7,830 bases of DNA from an uncultured Thermoleophilia bacterium (GTDB taxonomy: Bacteria; Actinomycetota; Thermoleophilia; UBA2241), in contig CAIWHY010000357.1 of NCBI GenBank assembly GCA_903912585.1, positions 1-7,830 of the forward strand. Direction: 5' to 3'. The position numbers and the translations under genes were made by a program. The notes below the pieces were generated by a model, which saw only the letters and a list, made by a program, of their open reading frames with translations, ran no database searches and was not told the DNA's origin. Shown in pieces: positions 1-6,267 of the stretch; positions within the stretch are counted from its first letter, which is position 1, and every line of letters starts with the position of its first letter.

Positions 1-115
1 CTCGCCGCGCTTCGGCGCCACGCGCTTCTCGCCGCACCTCTTCAACACGCACGAGGACATCGACCGGGCGCTCGAAGTGCTGGCACAAGTCCTCGACGAT
101 GCGCCAGCACAGTAG
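1..115 (+). CDS. Class V aminotransferase, C-terminal fragment (5' end outside window)
   Basis: The frame starting at base 2 is open and ends with TAG at 113-115, giving 37 residues. It includes FGATRFSPHLFNTHEDID followed by a helix ending in LAQVLDDAPAQ. The pattern R-x-SPHxxNTxEDID, then a short helix, is the usual C-terminus of class V PLP-dependent aminotransferases (cysteine desulfurase / isopenicillin-N-epimerase / kynureninase-like fold). The catalytic lysine and the rest of the enzyme lie upstream of the window, so the substrate cannot be named. The stop codon overlaps the ribosome binding site of the hydrolase gene that begins 12 bases downstream, so the two are probably one operon. 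The call rests on a short stretch, but that stretch is distinctive. Confidence 0.7.
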   Translation, partial: SPRFGATRFSPHLFNTHEDIDRALEVLAQVLDDAPAQ

Positions 116-127
116 GAGGTCACTTCG

Positions 128-919
128 ATGACGAGCGCGCTTCCCGTCGTGGCGCAGTGGTTCTCGGTGACCCGCGTCGACGCTGCGACTCTCCTGGTGA
201 GCGAGCCTCACGTCGATGTGTTCCTCCGCGCCAACCTGTGGCTGGTGCGCGGCTCGGAGAGAGACCTCGTTGTGGACACCGGGAACGGCATCGTGCCGTT
301 GCGCCCGGTCGTGGCCGCCCTACAGGACGATCCCGGCAAGCCGCTCGTCGCGGTAGCGACGCACGCCCATTGCGACCACGCCGGCGGCCTGCACGAGTTC
401 GACCAGCGTCTGGTGCACGAGGCCGAGGCCGGGCAGTTGCTCCGCCTGGCGGACGCGCCGCCGCTGCTCACCTCGAGCTGGCCGCGGGCCTTCATCGAGG
501 AGTGTGCGGCGGCGGGCTACTTGCTGCCCGACGTGCTGCTCGAGGCGCGTCCGTCTGAGGAGTTCGACCCCTCGGTGTTCGCGCCCACACCGTGCCGAGC
601 GACCAGGGCGCTGCGCGACGGCGACGTGATCGACCTGGGCGACCGCCGCTTCGAGGTGCTCGCGCTCCCCGGGCACTCCCCCGGCGGCATCGGCCTGTGG
701 GAGGTGGAGACCGGCACGCTGTTCTCCGGCGACACGGTGTACGAGGACGGGGATCTGCTCGACTCGCTGCCCGGCGGCGATTGGGAGAAGTACAGGCACA
801 CGGTGCGCCGGCTTCGAGACCTTCCCGTCGAGGTCGTGCACGCCGGGCACGAGGCGAGCTTCGGACGCGCGCGGCTGATCGAGATTTGCGACGGCTACCT
901 CGAGCTCACCGGCGGGTAG
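128..919 (+). CDS. Metallo-beta-lactamase-fold hydrolase
   Basis: This is a 263-residue protein of the metallo-beta-lactamase superfamily (glyoxalase II-like hydrolases), probably a cytoplasmic metal-dependent hydrolase. All metal ligands are visible: the HxHxDH motif at H79, H81, D83 and H84 (THAHCDHAGG), H183 in LALPGHSPGG, D202 in FSGDTVY, and H241 in VHAGHE. A helical insert of about 60 residues (roughly 95-155) lies between the first and second metal motifs and may shape substrate choice. There is no signal peptide or membrane segment. The ATG at 128 is preceded by a strong GGAGGT (115-120) at good spacing, overlapping the stop of the aminotransferase. This implies co-transcription and probably coupled translation. 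Fold and catalytic competence are secure, but the substrate (thioester, lactone, phosphodiester or other) is not identifiable. Confidence 0.9.
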   Translation: MTSALPVVAQWFSVTRVDAATLLVSEPHVDVFLRANLWLVRGSERDLVVDTGNGIVPLRPVVAALQDDPGKPLVAVATHAHCDHAGGLHEFDQRLVHEAEAGQLLRLADAPPLLTSSWPRAFIEECAAAGYLLPDVLLEARPSEEFDPSVFAPTPCRATRALRDGDVIDLGDRRFEVLALPGHSPGGIGLWEVETGTLFSGDTVYEDGDLLDSLPGGDWEKYRHTVRRLRDLPVEVVHAGHEASFGRARLIEICDGYLELTGG

Positions 920-958
920 GGACGACGCACGCGGCCGGGCGTCACAGCGACGTAGGGA

Positions 959-1666
959 TCAGCTCTTCAGCTTGCTCAAGTCCGGCCGCCGGTACTGCCC
1001 CTTGTGGGCGTGCACGAGGCCCAGCGTCACCATCGCCTCGGCGGTCTTGAAGGCGGCCGAGAGCGGCTCTATCACCGGGACGTCGAGAGCGGCCCGCAGG
1101 CCTGCGGCGGCGGGCACCATCCCCGTGCACCCCAGGACGATCGCCTCGGCGCCCTTGACGTCGACGAGCTCGCGTGCGGCTTCGATGAGCAGCCGCGTGG
1201 TGTTCTCGATGTCCTCCTCGAGCTCACAAACGCCGAGTTCGATGCCGATGACCCCGGCCAGGCGGCTCTCGATGCCGCGAGCGCGCGCCTGGAGCTCGGT
1301 CAGGGCGACCGAGTTCTCGTATACCGACACGACCGCGAAGCGATGCGCCATCTGCATCGCGAGCGCCATCGAGGCTTCAGAAGGTCCCACGACAGGGATG
1401 TCGAGAAGCTCCCGCGCGGCTATCACGCCGGGGTCGGCGAAGCAGTTGATGACCACCGCGTCGGCGCCGCCGGCGTGCGCCTCGATCACCCTCAGCGTGT
1501 CGGCCAGCACGAACGCCTCATCGTAGTAGGTCTCGACCGAGGTCGGTCCCGACTCGAGGCTCACGAACTCCACAGCCGTGTCCGGTTCCTTGATCGCATC
1601 GAGGTACTCGACTTCGCTTTCGACTCCATCCAGGAACACTGGCTCGACCACCAGGATCTTCTTCAT
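959..1666 (-). CDS. Asp/Glu/hydantoin racemase family protein
   Basis: This 235-residue protein belongs to the cofactor-independent Asp/Glu/hydantoin racemase superfamily. These enzymes invert a stereocentre with two opposed cysteines acting as acid and base. Both are present: C75 in VVINCFADPG and C180 in IVLGCTGM. The CF-x-DPG and LGC-x-GM contexts resemble hydantoin racemases more than glutamate racemases, and the length matches that group. The frame stays open upstream to 1777, but I start at ATG 1666 (MKKILVVEPV). It has a GAGAGGAG ribosome binding site, begins the first beta strand of the fold, and overlaps the stop of the DUF917 gene as ATGA (1663-1666), indicating translational coupling. 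It is the last gene of the minus-strand operon and converges on the hydrolase gene, leaving 39 bases between them. Maleate isomerase or arylmalonate decarboxylase-like activity in the same superfamily cannot be excluded. Confidence 0.85.
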   Translation of the reverse strand: MKKILVVEPVFLDGVESEVEYLDAIKEPDTAVEFVSLESGPTSVETYYDEAFVLADTLRVIEAHAGGADAVVINCFADPGVIAARELLDIPVVGPSEASMALAMQMAHRFAVVSVYENSVALTELQARARGIESRLAGVIGIELGVCELEEDIENTTRLLIEAARELVDVKGAEAIVLGCTGMVPAAAGLRAALDVPVIEPLSAAFKTAEAMVTLGLVHAHKGQYRRPDLSKLKS

Positions 1667-2787
1667 GGCAGGCTCCTCTCGGCATCGCTGCCGGTCACTT
1701 CTTCCAGAGAACGATAGTCGACCTCGAACCCGAACGTGCGCGGGCCGAACACGTCGAGGCCGGCCTGCGTCCGCCATTGCGCAGGCGCCGGCAGGCCGAC
1801 GATCGCCACGCGCTTGCCCACCTCGGCGTGCGGGTTGGTCAGCGGTTCGTGCAGCTCCTCGTCGAGGACGCAGAGGAGATCAGGGGTCGTGACGAAGGCT
1901 TCGCCGTCCAGCCACGAGATCAGGTTCTCGTTCTTGTACCAGATCCTCAGCTCTGAGCCTTGGTGACGACGCTCACCGGTCACGGTGAACTCGCCGAAGG
2001 TGAAGCCGTCGCGGTCCTCATACGAGCAGCTTGCGACCGTGCCGCCGAAGAGCACGCTGCCTCCGCCTGCGGCCGCGACGGCCGCCGCGGCATCACCCGA
2101 GGACTCGTGATTCATGAAGGCGCGTCCCACCCGCTCGGCTGTGCTGATGGCGCCCGGGATCGAAGCCCGCCGGACATCCGCGAGGGGCGCCGGATGGTCC
2201 GCGACCCAGGCGGTGCCGCGACTGATGGTCGAGAAGGTGCGCACCAGAGCCTCGTCACGGAAGTCGTTGGCGACGCGCTGCACGACGATGGACTCGCCGA
2301 ACTCGTTGGTGACCACTTGGGGCGTGATCGAGATGCCGCCGACGTACAGCAGGGAATGCTGGACTTCGGGCACGGCCCGGCCGGCCGGGTCGGCATCGAG
2401 GAGCGGCACCTTCAGCGCGGCGGCGACGTAGAAGGCGTCCGCCAGCGCCCATCCGCCAAGCTCGCCGGAGATCACCGCGTCGAAGGTGATGCCCATGTGC
2501 TGCTGGAGATCCTTGACGGCGGTCAGCGCCGGGTACTCGGCGGCCACGGTGAGGCCCCGGTAACTCGGGTCGTCGAGATCGGGATCCAACGACCCGACCC
2601 CGTAGGGGCAGACGACCATGGCGGACTGCGGCAGCTCATCAACCTCCGCAAGGTGCAACTCGAAGCCTTCCGCGGCATAGCGCTCGACCAGCTCCATGCC
2701 TTCGGCGATCTCGCCGCCGCCGCCACAACCCATTACCGCGCCGCCGACCAGGGCCGCGCGCGCGTCGGTGATGCTCAGTGTCCTCAC
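1663..2787 (-). CDS. DUF917 family protein (S-methyl thiohydantoin desulfurase-like)
   Basis: This 374-residue protein is recognisable as a DUF917 member. It has the N-terminal glycine run MGCGGGGE (19-26), the central LLDADPAGRAVPE segment (129-141), and a conserved C-terminal half. That half includes WYKNENLISW (283-292), TTPDLLCVLDE (300-310), and WRTQAGLDVFGPRTFGFEVDY near the end. From memory, a characterised member removes sulfur from S-methyl thiohydantoins and Pfam has renamed the domain accordingly. DUF917 genes often sit with hydantoinase/oxoprolinase genes. Whether this protein has that activity is inference. The start is GTG at 2787, with AAGGAGA (2793-2799) overlapping the stop of the substrate-binding-protein gene only 9 bases away. 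The 3' end overlaps the racemase start by four bases. No signal peptide or membrane segment is seen, so it is probably cytoplasmic. Confidence 0.87.
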   Translation of the reverse strand: MRTLSITDARAALVGGAVMGCGGGGEIAEGMELVERYAAEGFELHLAEVDELPQSAMVVCPYGVGSLDPDLDDPSYRGLTVAAEYPALTAVKDLQQHMGITFDAVISGELGGWALADAFYVAAALKVPLLDADPAGRAVPEVQHSLLYVGGISITPQVVTNEFGESIVVQRVANDFRDEALVRTFSTISRGTAWVADHPAPLADVRRASIPGAISTAERVGRAFMNHESSGDAAAAVAAAGGGSVLFGGTVASCSYEDRDGFTFGEFTVTGERRHQGSELRIWYKNENLISWLDGEAFVTTPDLLCVLDEELHEPLTNPHAEVGKRVAIVGLPAPAQWRTQAGLDVFGPRTFGFEVDYRSLEEVTGSDAERSLP

Positions 2788-2796
2788 CAGGTCTCC

Positions 2797-4626
2797 TTAG
2801 GCTTCTTCCGTGGCGCGACCACGACGCCGGAGTGCGACGACGAGGATCACGACGGCCACCAGGACGGCGACCGCCACCGCGACCACCCAGCTCGTCGAGG
2901 AGCTACCCCCACTCTGAGCGGCCGCCGAGCGATGCACGCTGATGTAGTTGTCTGGGTTGGACGTGTTGAAGATGACGTCGCCAATCTTCTCGGGAGAGCG
3001 GATCCACCCGCCCCAGTCACCGCTGTTGTAGGCCTCGAGGTAGGACGGGTAGACGAGCACGATCGACGGGCTCTGCGCATAGACCAGCTGCTGCATCCGC
3101 CAGACGAGGTCGCGTCGCCTCTGCTCGTCGAGGGTTGTCTGCTGCTGCGACTGGAGGCGGTCGTAGGCGGCGTTGGACCAACCCGTGCTGCTCCAGCTGC
3201 CGATCTGGGACGTCGTGTAGAGAGACAGCATCCAGGTCGGATCGGGGTCGCCGAACGCGTAGAGCAGTTGCATGTCGAAGTCTGGCGCGTAGGCTCCGGA
3301 AGCCGTGTAGTTGTAGGTGCGGGCGCTGATCGCGCCATCGTCGAGCACCTGGAACTCGATCTTCAGCCCCAGGGCCCTGAACCAGCCGGTAAGGAGCTTG
3401 CCGGTGGTCTGCTGTCCGACGTTGCTGGCAGGGGCCCAGAGCCGCAGCGTGATGGGCTTTCCCTGGTGGTCGACGCGGACGCCGCCCTTCAATGGGTAGC
3501 CGGCCTGGGTGAGCAGCTGTCCGGCCTTGGCGAGGTCGAAACCGTATGAGATGTCCGCCGGAGGCTGCCAGTGCCAGTCCAGTCCCTGGTAGTAGTTGGC
3601 GCGCACCAGCGTGCTGCCCGGGTCGGCGTGGCCGAAGTAGGCGAGGTCGGCGATACGATGCTTGTCGACCGCCCACTGCAGTGCGGTGCGGAAGGCCGGA
3701 TCGCGCAGCACCGGATTGCCGAGAGAGGTCTTGCCCGCGTAGCAGTTCATGTCGAGCGAGTAGAACCCGTTGATAGCTGCCGCGATGGCTGTCAGGTGCG
3801 GCTGCTGGCCGAGCTGCCCGAATTGCGCGGACGGCACGTCCCAGGCGCCCTGAAGCACTCCCGTCTTCAGGTCGGAGGCCATGCTGTCGGAGTTCTGATA
3901 CAGCTCGAAGATGATGTCATCGACCTTGGGCTTGGGCCCCCAGTAGGTCTTGTTGACCTTGAGCTCGATGTAGCTGCCCTTGACCCACTTGACCACCTGG
4001 AAGGCGCCGGTGCCGATGAGCGGCGGCGGGTTCTGGAAGGACTTGACGGCCGCCGTTGGACTCACCTTGGACCAGATGTGCTGCGGAAGGATCGGCACGA
4101 GCGAATTGAGCATGTTTGCCTTGGGCTTGCTGCAGACGAACTTCACGGTGGAGTCGTTGACGGGCACGACGCGGATGATGGATTCGGTGTAGACGGCACC
4201 GAGCGATATCTTGTTCTTGATGATGTAGTCGTACGTGAACGCCACGTCCCTGGAAGTGAACGCCACTCCGTCCTGCCACTTCACCCCATGTCGCAGGTTG
4301 AACGTCCAGACCGTGCCGTCCGGGGAGTGAGACCAGCTGACGGCCAAGCGCGGCACCGGCTGCAGGTCGCCGGCCCGGAGGCCGACCAGCGTGTCGTAGT
4401 TGAGTTGCCAGACCACCCAGTTCGACACCTGCCAACCGATGAACGGGTTCAGGTTGTCGGGTTCCATGGTCCAGCCGATGTGCAGCGTGTTCCCGCTGGC
4501 GGGAGAGGGCGAGGCGGAAGACGCGGCCGCTGCGCTCGAGCCATCCCACGCCAGGCCGCCGCACAGCAGCAACGCGAGAGTCGCGATGATACCGCACAGG
4601 CCGCAAGCCTTGTTCAGTCGTCCCAT
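2797..4626 (-). CDS. ABC transporter substrate-binding protein, family 5, with C-terminal membrane anchor
   Basis: This 609-residue extracytoplasmic solute receptor is of the oligopeptide/dipeptide/nickel type (SBP_bac_5). Residues 1-36 form a signal peptide with hydrophobic core 11-27. A Ser/Ala/Pro linker leads into the mature protein at about residue 47 (NTLHIGWTMEPDNLNPF). The family signature W-x-FNLRHGVKWQDG...FTSRDVAFTYDYI sits near residues 106-136. The C-terminus carries a Ser/Gly linker, one hydrophobic helix (about 580-599) and RRRGR, which predicts an outward-facing protein anchored at its C-terminus. The cysteine in the signal peptide (LLLC) lacks the small residue expected before a lipoprotein cysteine. 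ATG 4626 has GGAGGGAG at 4629-4636 and follows a strong promoter. It is the first gene of the operon with the DUF917 and racemase genes. No permease or ATPase genes are nearby. Ligand is unknown: peptides, or an amide or hydantoin-like compound judged from the neighbours. Confidence 0.93.
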   Translation of the reverse strand: MGRLNKACGLCGIIATLALLLCGGLAWDGSSAAAASSASPSPASGNTLHIGWTMEPDNLNPFIGWQVSNWVVWQLNYDTLVGLRAGDLQPVPRLAVSWSHSPDGTVWTFNLRHGVKWQDGVAFTSRDVAFTYDYIIKNKISLGAVYTESIIRVVPVNDSTVKFVCSKPKANMLNSLVPILPQHIWSKVSPTAAVKSFQNPPPLIGTGAFQVVKWVKGSYIELKVNKTYWGPKPKVDDIIFELYQNSDSMASDLKTGVLQGAWDVPSAQFGQLGQQPHLTAIAAAINGFYSLDMNCYAGKTSLGNPVLRDPAFRTALQWAVDKHRIADLAYFGHADPGSTLVRANYYQGLDWHWQPPADISYGFDLAKAGQLLTQAGYPLKGGVRVDHQGKPITLRLWAPASNVGQQTTGKLLTGWFRALGLKIEFQVLDDGAISARTYNYTASGAYAPDFDMQLLYAFGDPDPTWMLSLYTTSQIGSWSSTGWSNAAYDRLQSQQQTTLDEQRRRDLVWRMQQLVYAQSPSIVLVYPSYLEAYNSGDWGGWIRSPEKIGDVIFNTSNPDNYISVHRSAAAQSGGSSSTSWVVAVAVAVLVAVVILVVALRRRGRATEEA

Positions 4627-4686
4627 TTCTCCCTCCGGTGCGCGGGTGCGACGACGGCGGTCGACCCGGTTGGTGAGTCAGCGCGG

Positions 4687-4714
4687 ACGCTACGGCGACG
4701 GCCACAGATGTCAA
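4687..4714 (-). promoter_or_regulatory. Sigma-70-type promoter for the substrate-binding-protein operon
   Basis: Read on the minus strand, TTGACA (4714-4709), a 16-base spacer and TAGCGT (4692-4687) form a promoter with the same two boxes and the same spacing as the divergent plus-strand promoter. The predicted transcript starts near 4680, with a leader of about 54 bases to ATG 4626. It would drive the substrate-binding protein, DUF917 and racemase genes as one message. Confidence 0.65.
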
Positions 4715-4749
4715 GGGCGCTTAATGCGTGACCTTTCCCGCCCTTGACA
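4709..4749. promoter_or_regulatory. Perfect 11-base inverted repeat (candidate shared operator)
   Basis: TGTCAAGGGCG (4709-4719) and its exact complement CGCCCTTGACA (4739-4749) flank a 19-base, more AT-rich spacer. Arm centres are 30 bases apart, close to three helical turns, so both arms would face the same side of the DNA. The outer six bases of each arm are the two -35 boxes. The inner CGCCC extends the match beyond what promoter identity needs. A dimeric regulator shared by the two divergent transcripts would explain it; coincidence of two strong promoters plus extra bases is the alternative. Confidence 0.5.
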
Positions 4750-4771
4750 CGCCGCCACAAGGCCATAGCGT
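4744..4771 (+). promoter_or_regulatory. Sigma-70-type promoter for the FrhB-like gene
   Basis: A perfect -35 box TTGACA (4744-4749) is followed by a 16-base spacer and TAGCGT (4766-4771), which keeps the three most conserved -10 positions (TAnnnT). Transcription would begin near 4778, leaving a leader of about 65 bases before ATG 4844. The -35 box is the outer part of the right arm of an 11-base inverted repeat, so a regulator bound there would touch the polymerase site. Confidence 0.65.
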
Positions 4772-4843
4772 CAGCGGCGCGGGACGCCAGACCGTTCTGC
4801 GAGCGTTGGCTGTAGCGCACACCAAATGGAAGGTCTCGATCGC

Positions 4844-6112
4844 ATGATTGGAATCACGCGTCGGCTACGACTCGCGGCTGCTCCAGGCGTCGAGGACATC
4901 GTCGCGAGCGGACTCTGCATGGGCTGCGGACTCTGCCAGGGCGTCGCCGGGGAGGCCCGCCTGCGGGTCGAGTGGGATGAGCAGGGCGCCTACCGGCCTC
5001 ACGTCCTCACCGACCTGGACCCGCCCACGCAAGCCGCCATCCGCGCGGTGTGCCCTGGTCTGAGAATGCAGTTGCCGGCGCCGGTGTCCAGAGCGGCGGG
5101 AGGCATGAACGACCTGATCTTCGGTCACGTCGAGCGAATGGTGGAGGCCTACGCGGCCGACCCCGAGATCCGCTTTGCCAGCTCATCCGGGGGGATCCTC
5201 ACGGCGCTGGCCGTGCATCTGCTCGAGACTGGCTGCGTCCAAGCAGTGCTGAATGTGGCGGCGTCGCCTGATCATCCCGCGCGCAGCATCTCGCACGTCG
5301 CGCGCGACCGGGCGGGAGCGCTCGCGGCCGCGGGCTCTCGCTACGGGCCCGCGGCTCCGCTGCTGCGGCTGCACGAGCTGCTGGACGCCGGCGAACCGTT
5401 CGCCGTGGTAGGGAAGCCCTGCGACATCGCCGCCGTGCGCAATCTGGCCCGCCGGGACCCCCGCGTGGGCCGGCTCGTCGTTGCGTTGCTCACAGTGATG
5501 TGCGGCGGTCAGGCGGAGATGCCATTCATCTGGGAGCTCCTCGCCCGCCAGGGCGTGACGGAGGATGAGCTCGAGAGCTTCCGTTGCCGCGGCAACGGTT
5601 GCCCCGGGCCGACGGCTTTCGAGACCCGGGACGGGCGTCGCTTCGCCTTCACGTACGACGAGGCCTGGGGCGACAGCATCCACGAGTGGGGGCTGCCGTT
5701 CCGCTGCAAGATCTGCTGGGACTCCCAAGGCGAGCAGGCCGATCTCATGTCGTTCGACAGCGTGGCGCCGGAGCACGTCGAGGGGGAGAGCGAGGGCTTC
5801 AACACGGTCCTCGTCCGCACCTCGCGGGGCGGCGGGCTGTTCCGCGAAGCCGAGGCCGCAGGAGCCGTCGTCGTCACGCGCGATGTAGGGCTGGACGCCT
5901 TGCACCAGTGGCAGCCGCACATCGTGCGGCGCCGCCAGAACGCCCTCTCTCGCGTGACCGGGACGGCACTGCGCAGCGGCGTGTTGCCAAACGTCGACGG
6001 CTACCGGTTGCTTAGAGCGGCGCGGACGGGTGGCCTTCGCGGCTTCGCGCACAACGCGGTCGGCGCTTGGAAGCGTGCCGGCCGCGCCAGGGAGTCGATG
6101 CCCTCACGGTAG
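4844..6112 (+). CDS. Coenzyme F420 hydrogenase/dehydrogenase beta subunit (FrhB) family protein
   Basis: This FrhB-family iron-sulfur flavoprotein has 422 residues from this start. Members bind FAD and [4Fe-4S] clusters and pass electrons between F420 or ferredoxin and a partner or substrate. In order: an N-terminal cluster motif CMGCGLC (C25, C28, C31) with a distal C70 in AVCPG; the FrhB N-domain ending in the nucleotide-binding-like FASSSGGILTAL (from about 111); GKPCD with C193; C220 in VMCGG; C248 and C253 in FRCRGNGCPGP; and FRCKICWDSQGEQADL (C288, C291), the typical C-domain cluster motif. ATG 4826 would add six residues but has no ribosome binding site. ATG 4844 has GGAAGG at 4828-4833, so I prefer it. 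No FrhA/FrhG-type hydrogenase subunit is beside it, so it is a stand-alone paralogue. It is divergent from the substrate-binding-protein operon and shares its symmetric promoter region. Its substrate is unknown. Confidence 0.88.
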   Translation: MIGITRRLRLAAAPGVEDIVASGLCMGCGLCQGVAGEARLRVEWDEQGAYRPHVLTDLDPPTQAAIRAVCPGLRMQLPAPVSRAAGGMNDLIFGHVERMVEAYAADPEIRFASSSGGILTALAVHLLETGCVQAVLNVAASPDHPARSISHVARDRAGALAAAGSRYGPAAPLLRLHELLDAGEPFAVVGKPCDIAAVRNLARRDPRVGRLVVALLTVMCGGQAEMPFIWELLARQGVTEDELESFRCRGNGCPGPTAFETRDGRRFAFTYDEAWGDSIHEWGLPFRCKICWDSQGEQADLMSFDSVAPEHVEGESEGFNTVLVRTSRGGGLFREAEAAGAVVVTRDVGLDALHQWQPHIVRRRQNALSRVTGTALRSGVLPNVDGYRLLRAARTGGLRGFAHNAVGAWKRAGRARESMPSR

Positions 6113-6192
6113 CGGCGATCGGCCGCCGCGTGGCCTCCAGCGTAGGGCGTTGACAGCTCTCTCGTGCCGGCCAGCCACCGCGTGGTCGGGCT

Positions 6193-6267
6193 TCACCCAG
6201 CGTCGCTGATCGTGATGCCCTCAAGCATCTCGTTCCAGAGGTCGCGCTGGTCCCTGCGCCCGCTCAC
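6193..6267 (-). CDS. Possible 24-residue microprotein overlapping upstream stop
   Basis: A GTG at 6267-6265 overlaps the TGA of the 384-residue gene as GTGA. It opens a 24-codon frame that ends in TGA at 6193-6195. Most third positions are G or C, and the peptide (beginning MSGRRDQRDLWNEML, ending ITISDAG) has a balanced, helix-like composition rather than the Arg-rich look of shadow frames. Four-base overlaps of this type usually mark coupled translation. It could also be the relic of a longer gene or plain chance, because a frame this short carries little statistical weight. No function is proposed. Confidence 0.22.
   Translation of the reverse strand: MSGRRDQRDLWNEMLEGITISDAG

Noticed and set aside
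924..943. Possible terminator hairpin GACGC/GCGTC between the convergent hydrolase and racemase genes
   Set aside because: The stem is only five pairs with a ten-base loop and no T run on either strand. At this GC content such pairs are common by chance.
959..1777. Longer racemase start at 1777
   Set aside because: The extra 37 residues are Arg-rich, overlap the DUF917 coding sequence by over 100 bases and have no family similarity. ATG 1666 has a good ribosome binding site and an ATGA overlap.
1960..3549. Long plus-strand open frame (529 codons) opposite the DUF917 and binding-protein genes
   Set aside because: It is a codon-aligned antisense shadow. It spans two clearly recognised minus-strand genes and has the His/Arg/Val/Gly-rich composition typical of high-GC shadows, with no family resemblance.
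3571..4731. Plus-strand open frame (386 codons) opposite the substrate-binding protein
   Set aside because: Antisense shadow of a protein with intact family motifs, signal peptide and anchor. It also runs through the promoter region.
6120..6190. Weak hairpins (GGCC/GGCC and CCA/TGG pairs) after the FrhB-like gene
   Set aside because: Stems are four bases or less and there is no U-tract, so they are not supportable as terminators.
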